A stretch of 64,000 nt of DNA from Stenogyne calaminthoides (Eukaryota > Streptophyta > Magnoliopsida > Lamiales > Lamiaceae): positions 29,124,804-29,188,803 of the forward strand of contig JBBCBC010000001.1 of the NCBI GenBank assembly GCA_037126765.1, read 5' to 3'. Each line of letters opens with the position of its first letter. The first letter of the stretch is position 1. The translations under genes were made by a program, and so were the position numbers. This document shows positions 1-11,003 of this stretch, piece by piece. A model generated the notes under the pieces. It was given only the letters and a program-made list of their open reading frames with translations, was not told the origin of the DNA and did not search any database.

Positions 1-526
1 GGTGGAATTTTGTGGAATATTATAATTATGGGAAAAAGAATATAGGAGATATATTCAAGATTTCTTGGAGATCAAGAAAAGATTTTCCCACATTGTTTTT
101 TCCCTAAAATTTCGACCACCACCCTGTCTATAAATAGGGGATGATTCTTTCATTCCCAAGTACAATTCCATGTGCTGAAAAAATTAGTAAATCCACAAAG
201 GTGGTGCAACAAAATTTATTTTCCTTTTGTTAATTGTTCGCAAGCGTCCTACCACCGGATAGTCGAGCAAGGATTAAGGGAATACTTGGGAAGTTCTTTT
301 GGTGTGTCTAATCAACAAGACCATTGCCATCCCAAGAGGTATGTTCACGTAAACTCGTAGAATTTTCGCATGCTTAGGATTTACGTGAATTGATTATATG
401 CATGATTCGTTTTTGAATTATTATTTGAATTAATATAGGATTAATTCATGCTAGTAATAATTATAAGAATTAAATTTGTATTTAAATATTCATCCCGAAT
501 AGATCTGTGCAACTTATTCCCCAACA
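1..526 (+). mobile_element. LTR remnant, probably Ty1/copia, cut by the window edge
   Basis: The segment reads like the promoter-to-U5 part of an LTR. A TATA motif (CTATAAATA) lies at 128-136, about 390 bp before an end of the form CCCCAACA at 519-526. No primer-binding site follows, which favours a solo or broken LTR. Its 5' end lies outside the window, so neither TSD nor partner LTR can be checked. The short reading frame at 172-360 lies inside it and has no recognisable product. Confidence 0.45.
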
Positions 527-669
527 ACATGGTGTAATTTAAATTCAACGTATAAAATTAATGGAGGCATGATAAAATAATTAATATGTTGCTAATTATG
601 TTCAATCACATCAACCAAATTTGAAAAATAAAAATAAAGCAATATTAAAGAGATAAACACTATTTAATA

Positions 670-907
670 CTACCTCCGTCCCAAAGGTATTTACCTCTTT
701 GCTTTTGATATGAGCTTTTGATTGGGAGGAGGGAGTAGTATTTAAAGTGATAAAGTGATTTTTGATTGAGGGTATTTGTAGTTCTATATTTGTTATTACT
801 AAAACGAATTATTTTTTTTGGGTAAAAGTAATGATATGAGATGTAATTTTAAAATATTATGACGGGTCATTTTTTAAAATGGTTAAATAACTTTGGGATG
901 GAGGGAG
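670..907. mobile_element. Stowaway-type MITE
   Basis: The left end CTACCTCCGTCCC and right end GGGATGGAGGGAG form terminal inverted repeats of the Stowaway (Tc1/mariner) type. The similarity continues inwards (CCAAAGGTATTTA against TAAATAACTTTGG). The element is flanked by TA at 668-669 and 908-909, as expected for this superfamily. No coding capacity. Confidence 0.75.
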
Positions 908-975
908 TACTCAACATCTCGATCACTTAATATTTTTATTTATATTTGAATAAAATATTGTCTTTTAACTCATTT

Positions 976-1735
976 AGGATCCATAAAATATGACGCGTGG
1001 GTCAGAATTAGAAGCGAATAATAGAGAGCAAAAAATTCGTGAATCCTGTGCGGGTCAAACCGGGTCAAACATATATTTCCTAAAATTTCACGCAAAGGCA
1101 GAACAACAAAACTCGCTTCAAGATATGTGATACTATGAAGGCAAACATATGTTACTGTAAGTATATGTATGTGTTATTGTAAGGAAGGATCCGTGAAATA
1201 TGACCTGTGTGTCAGAAAGAGAAGCACATAAACAAGAGGGAAAAAATTTGCGGATCATGTGAGGTTGAACTGGATCAAACATATTTTTCTATAAAATTCG
1301 CGTAAAGCCATAACATCAGAACTTGCTCCGAGATCTGTTACTATAAGGGCAAACATTTGTTACAGTAAGTATATGTATTTGTTACTATAAGGACAAAATG
1401 ACACTCCCTCTATTTTCATCCACTTCCCTTTTTGTTTTTTTATCTTCTTTTCCTTCTGACCTATGACCAATTCTTAAGTAAATACTTAAATCACCAGATT
1501 ACACCATTGAATTAGTAAAAAAAAAATTCTATCATCACGTAGTAACACATAATTCTCTTTACATTATCACATATTTGTCTTTATAGTAACACATACTGGA
1601 AGTGAGTTTTTAAATTGTGTCTTTGTGCGAATTTTTAGGAAATATCTGCTTGACCCAGTTTGACCCACGTAGGATACGCAAATTTTCAGCTCCTTCCTAT
1701 TTTAACTAATATTTTACGGTGAAATATTTCATAGG
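976..1735. repeat. Direct plus inverted repeat cluster (fold-back element)
   Basis: A unit of about 210 bp starting AGGATCC is present twice head to tail (976-1185 and 1186 to about 1393). A diverged inverted copy lies at about 1555-1735, recognisable by TTTGACCC and GTAACACATA blocks that are the reverse complement of the direct copies. The layout suggests a fold-back or composite MITE. No family assigned and no clear TSD found. Confidence 0.55.
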
Positions 1736-1936
1736 AAAGTTCCCCTAAAAATAAATTATTAGTAAACTTATTATATAATTATATAAAAATTAATATTATA
1801 CGGGTTGATGGGCTGACCCTAATCTTATAGGGCTCAACCTTACATGGTCGCTGGCTTAAATGGTCCAGGGTCTTATCAGTACACGATAAATTAGCCGAAA
1901 AAAGCTTAGTCCTAAACCTTATTTTTTCGGATTAAA

Positions 1937-3186
1937 CCTATGTTTTAAAAACCGGAACCGGAAGTTGAGCCGGACGACCCCAAAAAAAGGTTGGACCGGG
2001 GTCGGACCGGTCGGACCGGATTGAGCCGGATTGAGCCGGTATGACGTCATAATAAATATTATATATATATAATATGCATAATTTTTAAAAAAATTCAAAA
2101 TTACATCTCATTTCATTACTTTTACCCACAAAAAGTAATTTAATTTTACATCCCATTTCATTACTTTTACCCACAAAAAGTAATTTACTTTAATAATAAA
2201 GCAAAAAAGATTACAATATTTCCAACAAAAAATAACTTTATCACTCTAACTATTAATAAATAATTTTCACATTAAAACTCGTGCTAAAAACAAATGGATA
2301 AATAAATTTAGAACGAAAGTAGTATTAATTACTTGATATTTAAAATTTCAGAGATCAATACTAAAATATATAGTATTGAGATGATATTATAATTTTTATT
2401 TTTATTTTTTGGATTGAAAGAGATGATATTATAATTACACTTGAATTCATTAAATTTAATTTTTTAAAAACCTTCTAAAATAATATTTTAAAATTTGGAG
2501 TACACTTAAATTCTTTTTAAGAAAAATACATATTAATTGTATTTTATAATTGAAAAATGAAAAGCAAAGCCCCAAAATTGATAAATGGGCTGGGCTGAAA
2601 AAAAAAAAAAAAAAAAAAATTTGAAATTTGAAAAAAAAAAAAAAAAAAAAGGCGGTTAAATAACCTAATCTTCTCTCTTCTCTCCTTCATTGATTCATTC
2701 TCCAGTTTCTTTCTTCTTCAATCGGTAGCCCGTCGCCTTCGCCCGCCATCTACCACCAACCCGACCACCATTTCACAACCATCCACCATCCACCATCCAC
2801 AACAATCGGCGACAGCGTCGTCCAATCCATCCACCATCCACAACCATCCACAATCGGCGTAAATGCCCCACCGCCCACCACCATTTCCGCCGCCTCCACC
2901 ACCGCTGACGCAGCCCAAATTAAATCTTCCCGCCGCCGAAGGTTGCCGCCCGCCCAACCAACCTTGGCCAAGGACAGCGTCGATCCTCCCCTTTTTTTTT
3001 TTTTTTTTGTTGAAAACCGGTGAAAAACCGGCGGTTCACCGGTTCACGGTTCCGGTTTTTGACCGGTTTTTTCGGCCGAGGTGGGCCGTCCAATAGCGGT
3101 TCTATACACCTCTATTGGGCCGCTTTGGAGCGGTTCACCGGTCCGACCGGTCCGACCGGCCGGTCGGACCCGGTTTTTAAAACATA
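1937..3186. mobile_element. Non-autonomous hAT-like DNA transposon
   Basis: The ends are inverted: CCTATGTTTTAAAAACCGG at the left, and CCGGTTTTTAAAACATA at the right. An 8-bp direct repeat GGATTAAA flanks the element at 1929-1936 and 3187-3194. An alternative reading is a 6-bp ATTAAA with two more terminal bases paired. Subterminal regions are packed with CCGG/GGACCGG motifs, as in several plant hAT families. The interior holds two A-rich tracts (about 2600-2651) and a C-rich stretch of CCACCATC repeats (about 2740-2890). Short frames there are compositional and show no transposase. Confidence 0.75.
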
Positions 3187-3194
3187 GGATTAAA

Positions 3195-4663
3195 CAGACC
3201 GGTCAGGCCATTACCCTTTTAATATCTCTACTCCCAATATTAAAAAGTACCCCTTACTTTCCATCAAAAGTATTCGAATATGACCCACAATTTATTAATA
3301 AATTAATATATTTTCTTAATTAAAGTGCCAAAATAAAGGAGAAATATACCGCGTGAGGTGGGGGAGTATATGATAATAAAAACTAGGACAATTGCCAAAT
3401 TTTCAAGAATAAAGATTTCGGGAGCAATAAATTTATTGCCTTTAAAAGTTAGGTTAGGGCTAATGGGCAGTTGGGGGGAGCATGAGTTATCCTTAATTAG
3501 AGAAACATATCACATGTTTAAATCTTCATCTTCTTATTAATTCCACTATCTCATGAGATGTTCCCAACATATATCAATGATCTTGTGAGATTTTTCTGCA
3601 TATATCAAAATTTGGTAACTTACACTCAATAGTAAAAAAGAAACACCAACCAAACATATTCACTGGCAGAGAGATGTAGCAATGAAATTAATAGCCAATC
3701 TTTACTCGTGTAAAGATTTTGCTTTAAATGACAATAGGTAGCGTTCACGTTTGATATTCACACCAAATATAAACTCTACGAATCCCTAATCACAAAAGTG
3801 GGCGTGTATGCATAGAGATGTAAGTTGAGTTTCTACTATGGAGTTAAATTCACGATGAATACAAATTAGGCTGAATACTCGTAGTGCATTTTAAAAATAT
3901 GCAATTTGTTTACACTAAAACGTGCATCTATTAATATGAAAAAACAGTTACATGATTCAGTGTAAATAAGTCACATATATGTTTTTAGAGTGCAAGGTGC
4001 ACCTAGATGCACATGAAACCCACTTTACAATCAATTATGCTGATCTAAAGTAAATGACAAGATCTTGTGTGTATAACCACCAGGTATACCATGCAATTCA
4101 AGTGTGTATTTTTTAAATATGCAATTTATTAAATTGAAACATGCAATTTGTTTTCTCTAACACAAATTGACCTAGTATCAAATATTTTGTTGCAAGTACA
4201 AATGGAAGGCGTTGCAAGAATCCAATACAATACATTCACTTTAATATGAACAATTACAGCCTGGCACCCCAATACCCCATGACTCAACATTTGTTAGATA
4301 TGGAAATTTGTTATTAAAAAATTGAATGGTTAACTAATTTTTCTATCAAGGATAACCATATTTTGTTGTCAAAACAGGCGTGTTGGCCAAAATGGCACAA
4401 CTCCTTTTAGATAAAAAAATTTAATGACGAGAAATATTTTTTAATAATAGTATCAGAAAAGCTATAATGACAGAATCATGATAGAATTTCTATTATTATA
4501 AACAAGTTTTCTCATAGTAATGGTACCAAACACGAGATAAAATGGATAAGATATCAATATATGTCATATCCCCAAGCAAAGAGGTCTTGATATATATATT
4601 TTTTTAACTTCTCAACTTTACTTGAATTTATAAGAATGTGCATTACTCGAACTAGAAAACAAG
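3195..4663. other. AT-rich intergenic stretch, no gene seen
   Basis: No coding region or RNA gene is recognisable. Around 3890-4180 there are repeated blocks of the type TGCAATTTGTT and GTGCATCT. They recur near 5950-6110 and 27640-27730, suggesting fragments of a dispersed AT-rich repeat family. Confidence 0.5.
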
Positions 4664-4665
4664 TA

Positions 4666-4956
4666 CTCCATCCGTCCCATTCTTTAAGGTCTTTTGACTG
4701 TTCATAAAGATTTATGAGAATAGTGATAAAGTGATAAAGTGTTGGGGGTAGAAAAAGTTGTTTATTAGTATTTTATGTGATAAAATGATAAAGTGGTGGG
4801 TAGTTGGGGGTAGAAAGAGTTGTTTATTAGTATTTTATGTGATATAGTGATAAAGTGATGTGATAAAGTGTAAAGTGTATTTCCATTTTAGGAAATAATG
4901 CTTAAAGATTGAGACAAAAAAAATGGAAAGAAAACCTTAAAGATTGACGGAGGAAG
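4666..4956. mobile_element. Stowaway-type MITE
   Basis: The left end CTCCATCCGTCCCATTC is inverted relative to the right end GATTGACGGAGGAAG, with TA at 4664-4665 and 4957-4958. The interior holds direct repeats of GTGATAAAGTG and a repeated TAGAAAGAGTTGTTTATTAG block. Confidence 0.65.
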
Positions 4957-5052
4957 TAATATTTTTAAGATAAACAATCTACTTATTTAAAGTTGTAATA
5001 TACTTGCGCTCAAAAAAAAGTTGTAATATACTTAAAAGAATGATGAGTTGTA

Positions 5053-5289
5053 CTGTCTCCATCTCAAATCAGTTTTCACAGTTGACTTTTACACGCATTT
5101 TTACGAGCGAGTTTTGTATTAATAATTGAATTGATAAATTAATTTTTAAGGAGTGGTATGATAAATGAGCACCTCATCTATCATACCCCTCCTTAAAAGT
5201 CAATTTATCAATTCAATTACTAATATAAAATTCGCTCGTAAACACGTATGTAAAAGTCGATTGTGAAAATTGATTTGAGACGGAGGAAG
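5053..5289. mobile_element. Near-palindromic Stowaway-type MITE
   Basis: Almost the whole 237-bp element folds back on itself. The arm beginning CTGTCTCCATCTCAAATCAG pairs with an arm ending TTGATTTGAGACGGAGGAAG. TA flanks both sides (5051-5052, 5290-5291). Such full-length hairpins are typical sources of small RNAs. Confidence 0.8.
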
Positions 5290-5291
5290 TA

Positions 5292-6635
5292 ATATTCTTA
5301 ACGATAGGATCATTTCATGAGTTGAAGAATCTATCCCACAAGCCGTTTCATATATCCGTCTCACACAATAATTCATATTTTTATAAACATCCACATATAT
5401 TTATACGAAATATAATAATAGAGTAATAAAATGAAATATTAATACAAAAAATATGATACCTTATAATGCTTCTATGTCCGAGTGGTTAATTAATCCAAGA
5501 TCAATTCCGAATTACTCTCACATTTTACACTATGTAAATATCTCTAATAAATATTACTAAGTGAATCCTTTTTTCTCTGAATATGTGAAATAAAATTTAT
5601 TTGTCCAATTAAAAAAAAAAAAATTATTTTTTTCATAACCACTAAAACTTGGGACCCATCCAATCATAACCACCCAATAGTTCTCCCAAAACAAGCCGTA
5701 CCTCGGCCCTCAGTCCCTACCCCAAAACTTGGGGCACCCACAATGCCAGGCTCCCGTGGCCCACCCAATAGACATATAAATTTGTTTTATGCATTTTTTA
5801 ACCTTTTATTGCTCTCATTAATCACGAATACATTTGACTGAAACCACGGCGAATATTAATGATACGTTTTTTATTTCTTAAAAGTTGATTGACTAGCAGT
5901 GGGCGAGGACTAAAACGGTACCAAGCTTTACGACATCCTTTTTTTTTTTCTAAGTTTTATATACATTCGGGTGCATCGAGTATTTATAGTGCATTTAAAA
6001 ATCGTACAATTTGTTATACTGAAAGATGCATCTTATTTATACTGAAATGTACAATTATTTTTCTATATTAATAGTTGTCCAGTTTAATATAAACAAGTTG
6101 CATCTTTTAGTATAACATGTTATCTGATTAAAATCTTATTATGAGTCATCGTAATGCGTTTGGATCTTATGTAGAGACTCACTCCATTTTTTTCTTTGAG
6201 TGTTAAATAATCAATGTAAATTAATATTATTCATACACAAACTTTCATGTGAAACTTGTCCATAGCATAAAATCGATACCACTACACTTATTAATTAATA
6301 TCATTAATACTTCTTATATACATTACCAATAACATTTAATACTATGATATTAGTTTATAAGTGTAAAAAAATTAATTAATAAGTGTAGCGATATTAAATT
6401 ATAAATATAATGATATAAATTTCATATTACGAATAAGTTTCACCAAAACCTTAATTTTATTCATATTGACTATTAACTCAATTTGAATTTTTCTTTCTAG
6501 TATTTGATAATTTTTAAACCATTTCATATCGAGATAGCCTCATATATATTAGAAGAATATCACTATGATTTGTTCTTTTAAAAAAAAATTTTCTAGTAAT
6601 TGATATTAGAGTAGATCTCTGGTGAAATTAGTTCA
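5292..6635. other. AT-rich intergenic stretch with a probable MITE fragment
   Basis: No gene is seen. About 6250-6442 has inverted GTGAAACTTGT / AATAAGTTTCAC ends and mirrored ACTACACTTATTAATTAAT / TTAATTAATAAGTGTAG blocks, consistent with a small MITE. Similar sequence (GAATAAGTTTCAC) recurs at about 23470-23488 on the far side of the gypsy insertion. Confidence 0.4.
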
Positions 6636-7221
6636 TGTTGTGGCCCTATGACAATTGGGCGACCATCGGCCGATACCGTGGTACTCGTGGAGAATCAAGG
6701 CGTCACCTCGTGGCAGGAAGGGTTTGGCCGACCATGAAGAGATGACCACCTGAAGGACGAGCCCCACTATCGTGATCGCTACTTACCAACGACCACCTCC
6801 TGACGATTTGCGACCATCCGGGACTTATTTACCATGAAGAAGGAATAGATTCGGAGTAACTGGGGAGCGGATTTTGGGGGCTTAACCAGAGTAAGTATAT
6901 CAGATGCCAAAGCTCTCAGCCGAAGATCGCGGGATTCGAATCTGGTTCGTCCCCAACCCTAGAGGCCAAACGGCTTGGCCCATAGAGGCCTTTAACCTAA
7001 TTGTAATCTATAAATACTCATTGTAAGACTCACTAAAGGGGGTCGATTTTTTAGTACTCTTAGGCAGATATTATTCATATTTTCCTGGCTTGGTATTGCT
7101 CCTCGGATGTAGCTAATTCCTAGCGAATCGAGTTACCAAACACCGCGTTGTTCTTGCTTTTCCGTTCATTTACTTACTTCTTTAATTGTTTGTAAGCTGG
7201 AAACATATTCCTACTACAACA
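6636..7221 (+). repeat. 5' LTR of the gypsy element
   Basis: The 586-bp LTR begins TGTTGTGGCC and ends CTACTACAACA. A TATA motif (CTATAAATA) lies near 7008-7016. Its last 305 bp align with 23017-23321 at the other end of the element. The first 281 bp have no partner because the 3' LTR is truncated. Confidence 0.9.
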
Positions 7222-7224
7222 ATT

Positions 7225-7240
7225 TGGTGCCGTCTGTGGG
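7225..7240 (+). promoter_or_regulatory. Primer-binding site of the gypsy element
   Basis: TGGTGCCGTCTGTGGG starts three bases after the 5' LTR. It closely resembles the TGGCGCCGT-type primer sites common in plant Tat and Athila gypsy elements, with one change (GCG to GTG). Confidence 0.7.
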
Positions 7241-7785
7241 AAACATTCCCAGATTTTACTAATTTTTGCGAAACTCACGAAGATCAATGGCACAAAGCAA
7301 GAACCAGATCATCGGTTACGAGACCGACCCTCGCGACGGAAGGAAAGCCTCCTGATTGTCTAAATTGGGACCCACCGGTGCAAACGAACAAGATTGGGGA
7401 AGATCTTTAAGACTTCGAAGAGATGAAGAATGCATGGGTCTACTTGCGTAAGCGCAAACTAAGTTTAAATAAGGAAGACGACCAACAACCGGCCATAAAG
7501 GCTACCCGCGCTGATGCAGCGCTCAAGGGTAAAGCCCACACCTTCTAACTAGGGGGACAATTGGCTTTAAACCTAGCGGTGGCCACCACGAAAGTCCACC
7601 GCCATGAGAAGGATAGGGCGGACAAGATACGTAACCGCGAGGAGCGCCTAGGGGAATCCCAGGGCAACTCAGTCTTCGATCGCTTGGGGAATGCAGGGGT
7701 TCGAGGGAGGCCCAACCTGAAGGATGATGAAGTACATTCTCATCCACTGGCCATGATCGAGGCTCGGGATTACTGAAGGGAACAG

Positions 7786-8676
7786 ATGAACGAACCCCGG
7801 ATCTCGGTAATGAGCTGTCTCCTCATGCCTGGTGGCCCACCACCACAAGATCCACGAGATGCTCAAGTCAATCCACGTGATGCTCAGATCGCAGCACTGA
7901 GCCAGACAGTCCAAGCCCTCCAGGAAAGAATGCACAACCAGCCCGCTCAGTCAGGGCAGGCAACCAACATGTTCCTCCCGGCCTCACCCTTGGGACCGGT
8001 CATATCAATAGACCTGACGCAGATCAAGGTCAATACGGCCTCGCAGGATTGTTACAACGGTAACACTGACCCACAGACCCACCTGGCAAAATACAACTCT
8101 TACATGATGTATGTGGGAGCATCTAACGCGACCATGTGCCGCCTTTTCCCTCTTACTTTGAGCGAGCAGGCCCACAAATGGTTTACCTCACTCACACCTA
8201 CTCGATCAACTCGTTCGAACAACTAGGGAAGCTCTTCATGGGTCATTTTGCAGCCATGGCACCCCGACCGCCCGGAAACAGTGACTAGCAAATGTCGAGA
8301 AAGCCAACGATGAATCTGACAGGGCGTATTTGGAAAGGATCGACAAACTTATCCTAGAAGGAGAACCACTAGGCGACGAGGCTAAGCTCCTCCGTGCGAT
8401 CACCAGACTCAAGAAGGGTGTACGAAACTATGGCGAAGCATGACCTCCAATTACCCCGCGACCTACTCTAAATTTAGGGCATGGGCGAGTGACATCGTGC
8501 ACACTATGGAGATCCTGGCCACCAGGCTAGGGGGCGAAGGCAAAAGTGTGGAGCCCAAGAAGAACAAGAAATCAAGACAGTACATGGCCACAGGGAATTT
8601 CAAGCCTTTTGAAGACCCGGTGGCAGTCAAGTTGATCGACACATTTGGCACATCACCCGGGTACATATTCACCTAG
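7786..8676 (+). pseudogene. gag remnant of the gypsy element
   Basis: The first frame (7786-8226) contains a retrotransposon gag (capsid) domain. Visible blocks are YNGNTDPQTHL, MMYVGASNATMCRLFP and LSEQAHKWF, the usual order in plant gypsy gag. The signal continues in other frames to about 8430 (a DRAYLERIDKLILEGE-like stretch) and at 8440-8676. Frameshifts near 8220 and 8430 break the reading. Gag would form the virus-like particle core; here it cannot be made full length. No zinc knuckle was found. Confidence 0.8.
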
Positions 8677-9181
8677 ATAAAAGACAAACAGTTGCTCGGG
8701 GAACCACGACCAATCAAGAAAAGTGATGGAAGACAAAGCCCCGACAAGTATTGCCATTACATGAGATGATCGACCACAATACAAGAGAATGTCGAGACTT
8801 GTTGAAACAACTCTAGAAACTATACGAATATGGATAGTTACACGAATATGTGAGGCAACCTCTGCCCAGAGACAATCGAAGATGCGATGAGGCCCCGCAC
8901 GAAGTCGCAAGGTTGGGAAATGCAGGAGGGCAGAGGAATGGTCGCCGAGTGCCCCCCATACCAGACCATGATGGATAGAGGGTAATCCACACCTTGTCAC
9001 CACTCAGGGTGGTAGACGGTCTGCTCGCCTCAACTGCGCTATCTAAAAGACATCAAAAGGCCAAACTCAAGGAGATGAGTCCCACCTTAGCTGCGGGGAG
9101 AGCTAATCGACTTTCTCAAAACCAACCTGGACGTCGTCGTCTGGTCACACAAAGATATGGTGGGTACGTATCAACCCAGAG

Positions 9182-9385
9182 GTAACCTGCAACCAGTTAA
9201 ACATAGACCCCGACAGAAAGTCGGTCGCCCAAAAGCGAAGCAAGTTCGGTCCAGAGAAATATGCGACTGAAGAAGTGAAGAAATTGTTAGACAACGACCT
9301 CATGAAGTAGGCCGAACAGCCCCAATGGGTTTCAAATGCAGTCTTAGTGAAAAAAGCAAATGGAACGTAGAGGTTATGCATCAAC
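9182..9385 (+). pseudogene. Reverse transcriptase N-terminal part, gypsy element
   Basis: This stretch encodes the segment just ahead of the polymerase fingers. LNIDPDRKSVAQKRSKF is followed by EEVKKLLDNDLMK, an in-frame stop, and QPQWVSNAVLVKKANGT. It ends at RLCIN, where the copia element is inserted. The frame resumes at 20115 with FTDLNKACPKD once one TCAAC copy is removed. The preceding 8677-9181 is degenerate protease/linker sequence in which I recognise no complete domain. Confidence 0.8.
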
Positions 9386-10990
9386 TGTTAGTGTTAGAGT
9401 CCTAGAGACAATCTATTGTAAGGACATAATACTCGATGATATTCAATTTGATTTATTATTATAGTTCTTTTAATATTAATGTATGGCAATACACTTGTTT
9501 GAATATTATGTTTGATTGTTTGCATTTATTCATGCAAGTGTTCCCTTGAGTCATTGTTGTCATTGAGGTTGTGAGAACTAAGATGACTTAAGCATGATTC
9601 TCAAATGGCCCCAATCAAGGATCATCAAGAATGGGATATTGATGATGCAATTGAGATTGGTGTGCGATCTGCATCATACTCTTAGACAGTGTAGTAAGAT
9701 ATCACTTACTATGAGATACTAGATATCTCATGATGGATGCACAAATACCTTAGAGGGTATTGGTATACCCATCCGAGAAATCGTTTGATGTAAGTCCACA
9801 ATATGTGTCTACGGGTGTCTCGGTTAGTGGGAGCGATGTGATACTCCTTTGACTTGAGGTCAATATGCACGACATGTGTGCAGTGATGAACTTTGACCAT
9901 GACCGACGCTTGCACACTTCCATGGGTAGATATGGCTTGGATTGGGTTCATCACGAAATGCATGTGCGTGGTAGTTGAGCCAAGAATAGGATTCATTCCT
10001 CAATGTGGATTTAGAGAGAATACTCATCTTCTCATCATAATTGGATCTAAGTCATCGGCCGATGCACATCAACATAGACTTTGTGGCTAAGTGTGACATA
10101 CATGATCAATTAGTGATTAGAGATAATATGATTAAGTTATTTGAATAGACACTTCATCATGTTCAAGACTTAATCGAGTATTCGCAAATGAAAGGAAGAA
10201 ATCGTAATAGCCCATGTTTTAGTTACAGGTAGTTGAACGTTTCTCGCAACGTACCTCATATATTGAGAATGTCTGATTTATTGTCTAGGGTTCAATTAAG
10301 ACCGTTAGTTTGACTAATCGCTCGATATATGAGGGCATATGGGTCACACAACAAGTAGTTCCCTTTTACGGATTATAGTTGGTTGATTAAATGTTAAATT
10401 TGATTTAATATTTAATTTATGGAGAATTAATTAATAATAGATTAATTTGGAATTAATTATTATTAATGTTTAATTAAATTGGATTTAATTAAATAGGATT
10501 CCCAATAATAATATATGGAATATTGTTATAGGATTTAATATATATGGAATCAAATCCGTAGAGATTTGATATACATGACAATTAAATCCGTAGAGATTTT
10601 ATATATGGGAAATAAATCTAAGAGATTTATTTTATAAGATTAGGGATTTTATTTCCTAATCAGGTTAGCTTAAGATTTAAGTTGGGTCTTCCCTATATAT
10701 ATGAGCTCTTGAAAATTCACAAACAACGTCAATTCATTATTCTCTCCAAAAGATCTAGAGTTAGAATTTTCCTAGCAAATTCATCTCGGGATTCAACACT
10801 GGCAAATTCGTGCAAGTCCGATGATTGGGGATTACGTGGATACCATAGTAGAGAATATGTGTACGATTCACTGTAAGGTTTCTCTTTATGTTTACACGTA
10901 TTTAATTATGCAATTATATGTTCGTTGTTGGTGAACTGTTTAATTCCACTGCGCATGTATTACGTGTTTACGTGCCTCTAAATTCCAACA
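9386..10990 (+). repeat. 5' LTR of the nested copia element
   Basis: Begins TGTTAGTGTTAGAGTCC and ends AAATTCCAACA. The likely promoter TATA motif (CTATATATATGAG) lies near 10692-10704. It is nearly identical in sequence, and identical in length, to 18510-20114. The stretch 10400-10640 is very AT-rich with internal palindromes such as AATTAATTATTATTAAT. Confidence 0.95.
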
Positions 10991-10991
10991 G

Positions 10992-11003
10992 TGGTATCAG
11001 AGC
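10992..11003 (+). promoter_or_regulatory. Primer-binding site of the copia element
   Basis: TGGTATCAGAGC begins two bases after the 5' LTR. It is the standard plant copia primer site, complementary to the 3' end of initiator tRNA-Met. Confidence 0.95.

Noticed and set aside
172..360. 62-codon ORF
   Set aside because: Lies inside an LTR remnant after its TATA motif and resembles no protein.
2718..3096. Gly/Trp-rich and Pro-rich ORFs
   Set aside because: They read through simple CCACCATC repeats inside a hAT-like element; no protein evidence.
5466..5515. tRNA-Ser-like piece (TATGTCCGAGTGGTTAA)
   Set aside because: Only the D-arm region matches; no cloverleaf, anticodon arm or convincing B box follows. 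Perhaps a SINE relic, too weak to call.
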